Shown here in pieces: positions 19,235 to 24,029 of a stretch of DNA of 24,029 bases. Numbering within the stretch: position 1 is the first letter of the stretch; each line of letters starts with the position of its first letter. A program made the translations under genes and the position numbers. Where the stretch lies: positions 1-24,029 of the forward strand of contig CAYUST010000016.1 in NCBI GenBank assembly GCA_964447535.1, given 5' to 3'. The notes under the pieces are model-generated. The model saw nothing but the letters and a program-made list of their open reading frames with translations, ran no database searches and was not told the origin of the DNA. The stretch is from CAYUST01 sp964447535. GTDB taxonomy: Bacteria > Patescibacteriota > Gracilibacteria > Absconditabacterales > Absconditicoccaceae.

Positions 19235-19288
19235 TTTGCATTTTCTCTCTTAGCGGTCGTGGGCGTACGTAAGTTCAAGAACGCGTAG
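19235..19288 (+). pseudogene. Orphan 3' tail of a paralogue of the surface protein
   Basis: Eighteen codons read FAFSLLAVVGVRKFKNA and TAG, against AFSLLAVIGVRKFRNA at the end of the preceding gene: 14 of 16 residues match, while by my count 14 of 51 bases differ, mostly at third codon positions. The mismatch pattern is that of a coding paralogue that diverged under selection, of which only the end survives. No start codon or body was found in the 33 bases before it. Confidence 0.7.
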
Positions 19289-19330
19289 ACAGATCTCAAA
19301 CGTAGTGATGATGTTCATGAATAAAAAAAT

Positions 19331-19355
19331 AAGCCGCTGGGATTCCCAGCGGCTT
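19331..19355. terminator. Strong bidirectional terminator
   Basis: AAGCCGCTGGG (19331-19341), loop ATT, CCCAGCGGCTT (19345-19355). On the minus strand a long T run follows the stem (A7 on the plus strand just before it), so it ends the minus cluster well. On the plus strand TTTAT follows, giving a weaker stop for the surface protein unit. The minus-strand gene's TAA stop overlaps the stem by one base. Confidence 0.85.
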
Positions 19356-20062
19356 TATCATACAAAATCGGATCATATTCATCGAGCTAATTCTCGTGCA
19401 GTTTCCTCAGCACCCAAATCTGTACTTTCAACTATTATTTGTTGGGGATGCTGAGGTAAAAATATAAGAGTAAGTGAGAATTCGCTTTGTAGTCTTTTCC
19501 AGTTTCTGAATAATTCGGATACTTCATGTTCTTCTCCGGTACTATGGTAGCGTATTTTAATATACCAACCTGCTTGTTTGAACTTCTGGAATGCTTTCTC
19601 TAGGTCTGCTGGATGATAATCATCTACCATGCCTTCCTGTCTGATGGCAGTGAGAGCAATTCTGTTATCACCAGTATTCTTGAGCAAACGATTGAGAATC
19701 GCGATGATCTCATTCACATACACGCCATCACTTTGTTGTTGAACAATAGCTTGCGGACTGAGAGGTAATACGGGTGCATCATGCGCAGGAGCTACAGAGG
19801 TGACGGTTGCAACAGGGGCAGCAGAGAACTGATAGATATTATTCTTTAGCTTCTCTATCTGCCAGCCTCGTGCGCGATATTCGTTGAGTGCAACATCGAG
19901 ATCGAGGCCAGAGAAATTGCGACCAACCATGAGATCGTTTTCATAATCATTGAAATCAATCTCGGTCTCTCCAAATCGTAATCTCATACGGATTGTATCG
20001 ACTAGATTTTGATAATTTTCATTTTCTTTTACCGCATCGAGCGGTGTGATTACTTTTGACAT
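19355..20062 (-). CDS. Hypothetical protein with two copies of a GW-ending module
   Basis: The 235-residue protein starts at ATG 20062; the frame is also open upstream into the broken gene. Copy 1 starts ITPLDAVKENENYQNLVDTI and ends with ALNEYRARGWQIEKLKNNIY. After a Pro/Ala/Val-rich linker, copy 2 starts VNEIIAILNRLLKN and ends with ADLEKAFQKFKQAGWYIKIR. The helical pattern ending in a Gly-Trp hairpin looks like a winged-helix-type fold, but I do not recognise the family. UGA occurs only in the last 12 codons (three times, ARGIGSDFVG), and the TAA touches the terminator stem. It is the last gene of the minus cluster. Cytoplasmic by appearance, function unknown. Confidence 0.72.
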
Positions 20063-20326
20063 ATTTTTTTTGATTTTATTGTGATAATTGTTTGTAGATA
20101 GTCTGTCAAATTGGCAGACGTATTTTTTGGTCTGACTCACCCACCAGCCTGCATCATGAAAAGCATCGATTGCGATACTGAGTTCAAGTGGAGTGGGTTA
20201 GGGCGTGAGTTTTTCGAAACTGATCCACTTTTCACCTGCTTGGAGAGCAGTGTTGAAGTGTGCTATCAGCGCCTGATACGTGGCGCTATTTTTTACAGAT
20301 GCTTGCGGTGTGATTGGTTGCATCAT
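20063..20326 (-). pseudogene. GW-module gene interrupted by an in-frame TAA
   Basis: From ATG 20326 the frame reads MMQPITPQASVKNSATYQAL and so on, matching copy 1 of the downstream protein (ITP-x3-VK-x4-YQ-x-L). It then hits TAA at 20198-20200 after 42 residues. Without a frame change it continues PTPLELSIAIDAFHDAGWWV and then TKKYVCQF, the expected second half of the module. The frame then stays open straight into the downstream gene, because the only stops in this code are TAA and TAG. Either a nonsense mutation split a longer multi-module protein, or a 42-residue product is made, or the base is wrong. Confidence 0.55.
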
Positions 20327-20619
20327 ACAAATGTTTTGAGATCCTCCGCAAGTTGTTTCGTACAGGGAGTATCGGTACAGGTGAAGCAAATGAATCGTTC
20401 AGGATTTTTTCCTTTTGGCTTGAAATAGCACACTTTGATGTTGTGTTGCGCTAGATCAATCATCGCTTGCGCTATGACAGAACGTGGGTACTGCAACTGT
20501 GAGGGAAGCAGCACAATCGGATTTCGGATAGTGTGTTCTAGTCCGCTAGTAGCGCCGTTTTTACGTGATGAGCATAAGTTTTGGACGTATGCTATGAGGT
20601 CTTTGATTGTATTTTCCAT
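20293..20619 (-). CDS. Small hypothetical protein of the GW-module cluster
   Basis: The 108-residue protein starts at ATG 20619 and, reading one UGA as Gly, ends at TAA 20293-20295, overlapping the start of the next frame by about 34 bases. It holds a helical segment (TIKDLIAYVQNLCSS) and a second half YPRSVIAQAMIDLAQHNIKV followed by CYFKP, which keeps the helix-turn-strand pattern of the module but lacks the Gly-Trp pair. The C-terminal part has three Cys (FICFTCTDTPCTKQ). The UGA lies in ATGATG at the next gene's start, which would look like a stop-start overlap in the standard code. Confidence 0.6.
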
Positions 20620-20628
20620 ACTATGAGT

Positions 20629-20949
20629 TTATTTTAGTTTTTCTGTGAATACATAGTAGGTAACATGGGTAGATGATTTTTCATTGATTTTTTCTACCCG
20701 CCATCCCATTTTGGTATACCATGCGAGCGCCTCATCGATCTCTTTGTCTGTGAATTCGCGCAAGTCCTTTCTGGTTAACCAGGAGATGCTTGTGATATGG
20801 CCCTCAGCTCGTCTCACGAAGCGTGACCGATTCTCATCCATCCATTTGTTGATGCGATGAATAATTGCAGTGAGACTAGCGGCGTGATACATTTCAGTAT
20901 GTTCATAGCCTTTCTCACGCAACATGCTTGGAGTCAAAACGTGTATCAT
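20629..20949 (-). CDS. Small hypothetical GW-module protein, first gene of minus cluster
   Basis: The 106-residue protein has no UGA codon. It starts IHVLTPSMLREKGYEHTEMY, contains a helical segment (LTAIIHRINKWMDENRSRF) and ends with the shared module end EIDEALAWYTKMGWRVEKIN then YYVFTEKLK. The order of elements parallels copies 1 and 2 of the 235-residue protein. It lies 9 bases upstream of the next cluster gene and behind a promoter in the spacer shared with rpsL. Family unknown; the small size and A-x-x-Y-x-x-x-GW pattern recall phage or mobile-element accessory proteins. Confidence 0.68.
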   Translation of the reverse strand: MIHVLTPSMLREKGYEHTEMYHAASLTAIIHRINKWMDENRSRFVRRAEGHITSISWLTRKDLREFTDKEIDEALAWYTKMGWRVEKINEKSSTHVTYYVFTEKLK

Positions 20950-21004
20950 AAATTTGATTTAGTTGTTAATGAATCGATGCACAACGCGTACATCCTAGAA
21001 AAAA

Positions 21005-21032
21005 CTTATAAATATTTATTATATAAAGTCAA
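21005..21032 (-). promoter_or_regulatory. Promoter for the GW-module cluster
   Basis: On the minus strand TTGACT (21032-21027) and TATAAG (21010-21005) are 16 bases apart. The leader before ATG 20949 would be about 50 bases. It stands back to back with the rpsL promoter. Confidence 0.5.
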
Positions 21033-21043
21033 CAACTTTTCTC

Positions 21044-21071
21044 TTGCATTTTGTCTTTGGATGTCTATATA
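21044..21071 (+). promoter_or_regulatory. Promoter for the ribosomal protein cluster
   Basis: TTGCAT (21044-21049) and TATATA (21066-21071) with a 16-base spacer. The leader to ATG 21150 would be about 70 bases and contains a small hairpin (CCTCTTAGAGAGG region). A second possible promoter, TTGAAA with TAGTAA, lies about 30-40 bases downstream. Confidence 0.45.
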
Positions 21072-21149
21072 GCTATCTGCGACTTGAAAGAAATCCTCTT
21101 AGAGAGGTAGTAAAGTTTCGCACTCTTTTTTTTAGTACAAAAACTCCTG

Positions 21150-21569
21150 ATGCCTACTATCAACCAATTGGTCAAAAAAGGTAGAACCACCAATAAGAAG
21201 AAATCCAAGGCGCCTGCGTTGCAGTTTATTACCAACACGCTCCAAAACAACAGACACAGCGATCTCGCTTGTCCGTTCAAGAGAGGTGTATGTCTCAAAG
21301 TGACGGTAACTACTCCCAAGAAACCTAACTCTGCGCAACGTAAGATTGCTAAAGTAAGATTATCCAACGGCACTGAAGTCATTGCCTATATTCCTGGTGA
21401 AAAACATAAGTTGCAAGAGCATAGCGTCGTGATGATCAGAGGAGGAAGAGTAAAAGATCTTCCGGGTGTGAAATACCACGTGGTGAGAGGTGTTTACGAT
21501 ACCAATCCTGTAGAAAATAGAAGACAAGGTAGATCATTGTATGGTCAAAAGAGACCCAAGGCTAAATAA
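21150..21569 (+). CDS. rpsL: Small ribosomal subunit protein uS12, with an insertion
   Basis: uS12 sits at the decoding centre of the 30S subunit. The 139-residue protein has all the landmarks: MPTINQLVKKGR, TTPKKPNSAQRK, RLSNGTEVIAYIPGE, LQEHSVVMIRGGRVKDLPGV and the C-terminal GRSLYGQKRPK. Two oddities stand out. About 15 residues (25-39) are inserted between APAL and ACPFKRGVC, where E. coli has a single residue. The near-invariant NSALRK reads NSAQRK. No UGA codon is used. No Shine-Dalgarno sequence precedes the ATG (AACTCCTGATG). It leads the ribosomal cluster. Confidence 0.97.
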   Translation: MPTINQLVKKGRTTNKKKSKAPALQFITNTLQNNRHSDLACPFKRGVCLKVTVTTPKKPNSAQRKIAKVRLSNGTEVIAYIPGEKHKLQEHSVVMIRGGRVKDLPGVKYHVVRGVYDTNPVENRRQGRSLYGQKRPKAK

Positions 21570-21615
21570 CACACACAGGTAAATTATATTTTTAGTATTT
21601 CGACTGGTGTAACTC

Positions 21616-22086
21616 ATGGCACAGAAATTCAAGAAACCGCAATTCTTTTCATTGCCTTCTACGAGCGAGAGAATAGAAAAATTCATCAATTACTTGATGC
21701 TCGAAGGCAAAAAGAATATTGCAAGAGGTATCTTCAACGATACACTCAATGAAATCAAAAAGAACGGTCACGTCAATCCTCTCGCAGTTTGGGAGTCAGC
21801 AATTGATAATGCTTCACCGCAAGTGATGATCAAATCCAAGAGAATTGGAGGTGCTGTCTATCAAGTGCCAGTGGAAGTGCCAGCTAAGAAAAGATTTTTC
21901 TATGCATGCAAATGGATTGTAGACTATTCTAGAGCTAAGAAAGGCTCTCCTATGTATTTGAGACTCTCTGAGGAGCTTTTGGCAGCATATTCCAACCAAG
22001 GAAATGCGGTCAAGAAGAAAGAAGATACGCACAAAATGGCTGAAGCGAACAAAGCGTTCGCATACTTGGCTAAATATATCAAATAG
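21616..22086 (+). CDS. rpsG: Small ribosomal subunit protein uS7
   Basis: uS7 nucleates assembly of the 30S head by binding 16S rRNA and contacts the E-site tRNA. The 156-residue length is standard. Conserved blocks are FINYLMLEGKKNIA, VKSKRIGGAVYQVPVEV (here IKSKRIGG) and AVKKKEDTHKMAEANKAFAY near the C-terminus. No UGA codon. It follows rpsL by 46 bases in the usual order, but the translation-factor genes fusA and tuf that normally follow are not here. Confidence 0.97.
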   Translation: MAQKFKKPQFFSLPSTSERIEKFINYLMLEGKKNIARGIFNDTLNEIKKNGHVNPLAVWESAIDNASPQVMIKSKRIGGAVYQVPVEVPAKKRFFYACKWIVDYSRAKKGSPMYLRLSEELLAAYSNQGNAVKKKEDTHKMAEANKAFAYLAKYIK

Positions 22087-22124
22087 TCCCTTAGTTTTCC
22101 TTTACCTTACTAGTCGTTCGTCCC

Positions 22125-22358
22125 ATGCCATCTAGAAATCAATCGGGTAAACCAGAACATTTGTTCCAAAACCCCAACAGAAAAAGAAAAAAGTCTGGAA
22201 AGAAATATGAGAATACCATTCGCTGGTACAACACCTTACTCAAGAGAGAAAAAGAGGAAGGATTGACTGCATGGATTGCTAAAACCAAAATCATGGCAGA
22301 GAAAAGAATCAAAAAATACGGTATCACACAAGCGATGTTGGTCGCTGCCCAGAAATAA
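22125..22358 (+). CDS. Small basic hypothetical protein in ribosomal cluster
   Basis: The 77-residue protein is very basic (Lys/Arg-rich PNRKRKKSGKK at the start) and helical after that (WYNTLLKREKEEGLTAWIA, then AEKRIKKYGITQAM). It has no UGA codon and starts with CCCATG 38 bases after rpsG. Its position between ribosomal genes, its charge and its UGA-free codon use suggest a ribosome-associated or rRNA-binding protein, but I do not recognise a known ribosomal protein in it. Confidence 0.7.
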   Translation: MPSRNQSGKPEHLFQNPNRKRKKSGKKYENTIRWYNTLLKREKEEGLTAWIAKTKIMAEKRIKKYGITQAMLVAAQK

Positions 22359-22384
22359 TTTATTTTATTTATGCATCTTCCTAG

Positions 22385-22528
22385 ATGAGACTACATACCA
22401 AAGCAAGAAAGAAGTTGAGACAGGCACTTGTCAGAGTAGAGAAGGTTGTGATTATGGATATCAGAAAACAACTCGATCAACAAAGAAAGTGGAAAGCAGA
22501 AGTCGTCAAGAGACAAGCGAGAGGATAA
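22385..22528 (+). CDS. Very small basic protein in ribosomal cluster
   Basis: A 47-residue frame, MRLHTKARKKLRQALVRVEK then VVIMDIRKQLDQQRKWKAE and VVKRQARG, ends at TAA. It is strongly basic and helical, uses only GGN for Gly, and fills the gap between the 77-residue gene and rplS, 26 bases after the former. Size and charge are like bS21-type proteins, but the bS21 signature is not clear. Reality as a gene is likely from composition and placement; identity is unknown. Confidence 0.5.
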   Translation: MRLHTKARKKLRQALVRVEKVVIMDIRKQLDQQRKWKAEVVKRQARG

Positions 22529-22576
22529 GCCTCTTTGCTAACAGTATAGGATAACTTTATTATTTGCATTGTTTTC

Positions 22577-23143
22577 ATGAACACGTCTATGTTGCAAGCG
22601 ATCCATCAGTCGCAATGATCTATGATCCTTCCTATCAAGCCAGGTCAACAACTTGAGTTGCACGAAAAAATTGGTGATGAGGCCAACTTGAGAATATGGA
22701 AGTTCAAAGGCTTAGTTATCAAAGTACAGCATCCAAACCATCCTTCTGGCACATTCACCATCAGAGGGAAAGTTGCTGGTTTGACTATAGAGAAAATCTA
22801 TCCATTATCTTTTCCCAAATTCGACAAAGTATTATTGTTGGATGAGTTCAAAGTAAGAAGAGCTAAACTCTACTACTTGAGAGACAAAGTTGGAAAGGGC
22901 GCTAAAATGAAAAGTCTTTCAAAAGCTGAAACAAGAGGTATGGATCTTTTGACTCTAGTTACAAAAAGCACAGCTCCAGATGAGTCTATCGTCGAAGAAG
23001 TTGTTGTAGCTCCTGTAGCTGAGGTTGCTACACCTGTAGAGGAGGTGGCTGTACCTCAGACGATGCCTGAGGCACAAGCACCTCAGACGATGCCTGAGGC
23101 ACAAGCACCTGAAGTTGCCTCTTCTGAAGAAGAAGTGAAATAG
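22577..23143 (+). CDS. rplS: Large ribosomal subunit protein bL19 with long acidic C-terminal tail
   Basis: bL19 lies at the 30S-50S interface. The 188-residue protein has the core marks IKPGQQLELHEKI, FKGLVIKVQ, GTFTIRGKVAGLTIEKIYPL and FKVRRAKLYYLRDKVGKGAK. ATG 22577 gives the family's N-terminal helix and is joined to the core through one UGA-Gly codon (22616-22618); ATG 22622 would cut that helix off. After about residue 120 comes an unusual acidic Val/Ala/Pro/Glu-rich tail of about 65 residues, including a doubled PQTMPEAQA unit. Standard bL19 has about 115-130 residues, so the tail is an extension. Confidence 0.94.
23054..23107 (+). repeat. 27-base perfect tandem repeat in the rplS tail
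   Basis: Two identical 27-base units (23054-23080 and 23081-23107) starting CCTCAGACGATGCCTGAGG encode PQTMPEAQA twice. Each unit has its own CCTCAG...CTGAGG palindrome. This is the kind of site where replication slippage changes copy number between strains. Confidence 0.9.
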
Positions 23144-23174
23144 TCTCTATGTATTTATCTTTCATTGTGTTGTC

Positions 23175-23843
23175 ATGAAACTCGCTGTAAGCCATCGTGA
23201 AGTTACTGGTAAGAAGGTCAAACTTCTGAGAAAACAAGGACTTGTTCCTGGAGTAGTGTATGGTAAGCACTTAGCTCAACCACTCATGATTTCTGTAGAC
23301 AAAATCAAAATGGTACAGACATATCACAAAGCTGGTAAAAGTACTGCTATTGAGCTCGAAGGTGACAAGATCGATCAATTGGTCTTGGTACATGATATTC
23401 AACTCAATCCGGTGACGGATCATTTGATTCATATCGACTTTTTGGCAGTTAGTAAGGATGAGATTGTACGTGCTGAAGTACCTTTGGTGCTTGTAGGACA
23501 GTCATTGTTTGAAAAACAAAATTTGGGTTCACTCCAAATCTTGAGACATACGGTATTTGTAGAGGCATTGCCTTTGGATCTACCTCATGATATCAAGATT
23601 GATATTTCTCATTTAGCTGAGGAGGGAGAAGTTATCTTCTTCAAAGATATAGATGCTGGCAAAAATGTGAAAGTAGTAGATGATCTTGATCAGCCTATCT
23701 TGACGACTGTGGCGTTTAGTGATGAACCAGAGGAAGAAGTGAAGCCAGCCGTAGATGCAGCAGCTCCAGCAGCTTGAGCGGCACCAGCGGCATGAGCTAA
23801 ACCAGGTGCCGCAGCACCGGCAGCTCCAGCAGCTAAGAAATAA
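23175..23843 (+). CDS. rplY: Large ribosomal subunit protein bL25 (CTC-type) with Ala/Pro tail
   Basis: bL25 binds 5S rRNA. The 222-residue protein has the L25 N-terminal domain (VTGKKVKLLRKQGLVPGVVY, then YGK, and VLVHDIQLNPVTDHLIHIDF) and the TL5/CTC C-terminal beta domain (VRAEVPLVLVGQ, LPHDIKIDISHLAEEGEV, DLDQPILTTV). It then runs on as an Ala/Pro low-complexity tail of about 25 residues ending in AAKK. Two UGA codons (23775-23777, 23793-23795) lie only in that tail, so a standard-code reading ends at 23777 and loses 22 residues. It follows rplS by 31 bases. Confidence 0.95.
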
Positions 23844-23874
23844 TTATTAGTACTTTATCTTTTTTTCTATCGTG

Positions 23875-24029
23875 ATGTCGAGAGTATGTATGTTGTCTGG
23901 AAGAGGTACCAAATCTGGGCAAAATAGATCACACAGTATGAGAGCTACCAAAAGATCATACAAAATCAATTTGATCAAAAAGAAAGTAATGATTGATGGT
24001 ATTTCTTATACTCTCAAGATTTCTTCCAA
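23875..24029 (+). CDS. rpmB: Large ribosomal subunit protein bL28 (5' part, cut by window edge)
   Basis: The 51 visible residues start MSRVCMLSGRGTKSGQNRSH, then SMRATKRSYKINLI and end DGISYTLKISS, matching the bL28 pattern of an SRVC...G start, a SH...TKR segment and a beta strand of the L-x-V-S type. Cys near the N-terminus is shared with many bL28 proteins. The ATG context ATCGTGATG has no Shine-Dalgarno sequence. It follows rplY by 31 bases and is probably in the same transcript. Confidence 0.88.
   Translation, partial: MSRVCMLSGRGTKSGQNRSHSMRATKRSYKINLIKKKVMIDGISYTLKISS

Noticed and set aside
20323..20326. ATGA stop-start coupling between two minus-strand genes
   Set aside because: The stop in it would be UGA, which is Gly here; the upstream frame runs on to TAA at 20293-20295.
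22276..22554. 92-residue plus-strand frame over the small basic genes
   Set aside because: Overlaps two better frames and contains unlikely composition.
1..24029. UGA as tryptophan (code 4)
   Set aside because: UGA falls on conserved Gly positions in several families and UGG is used for Trp at expected places.
1..24029. tRNA, rRNA, CRISPR array, insertion sequence or prophage structural genes
   Set aside because: I looked for cloverleaf hallmarks, regular direct repeats and transposase or integrase motifs and saw none. A covariance search could still find something in the gaps.

Overview
The window reads as part of a Candidate Phyla Radiation (Patescibacteria) genome that uses genetic code 25, in which UGA is glycine. 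The likely lineages are Gracilibacteria (BD1-5/GN02) or Absconditabacteria (SR1); the sequence alone does not separate them. With UGA as stop, most genes fall into fragments. With UGA as Gly and only UAA/UAG as stops, the fragments join in one frame into full-length families, and UGA falls on conserved glycines: after GAQ in RNase J, before the SxxK serine of the penicillin-binding protein, before the cis-proline loop of the DsbA-like protein, and in the poly-Gly loop of the alpha-2-macroglobulin. All coordinates below assume code 25.

Left third (1-7469): the 3' part of a bacterial alpha-2-macroglobulin gene is followed after 5 bases by a PbpC-type bifunctional penicillin-binding protein, the classic envelope-defence pair. 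A palindromic intergenic repeat follows, then a YbaK/ProX-type aminoacyl-tRNA deacylase whose 3' end overlaps a convergent AT-rich gene for a HEPN-like protein, then a GH3-family acyl-amido synthetase-like gene with its own promoter.

Middle (7558-13679): a possible extracytoplasmic metal/redox set consists of a His/Cys-rich secreted protein, a membrane-anchored cupredoxin-like protein with Cys/Met ligands, and a membrane-anchored DsbA-like thiol oxidoreductase with a His-rich C-terminal domain. Next come a convergent hypothetical gene, two small hypothetical genes separated by a clear terminator, a YqeY-family gene, a small two-helix secreted membrane protein, a possibly degenerate metallo-beta-lactamase-fold protein and a convergent O-methyltransferase.

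Right-middle (13722-19355): RNase J, the endolytic murein transglycosylase MltG and two exported beta-rich proteins. The second is a 613-residue surface protein with two DUF4215-type Cys-rich repeats and a C-terminal membrane anchor. It is followed by an orphan copy of the last codons of a paralogue and by a strong bidirectional terminator. Right end, minus strand (19355-20949): a cluster of small proteins sharing an unrecognised module ending in a Gly-Trp motif, one copy cut by an in-frame TAA. Right end, plus strand (21150-24029): a rearranged ribosomal cluster of rpsL, rpsG, two small basic proteins, rplS, rplY and rpmB (cut by the window edge).

Almost no start codon has a Shine-Dalgarno sequence. 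Several have a -10 box only 6-10 bases upstream, which suggests leaderless mRNAs. No tRNA, rRNA, CRISPR array or insertion sequence was seen.
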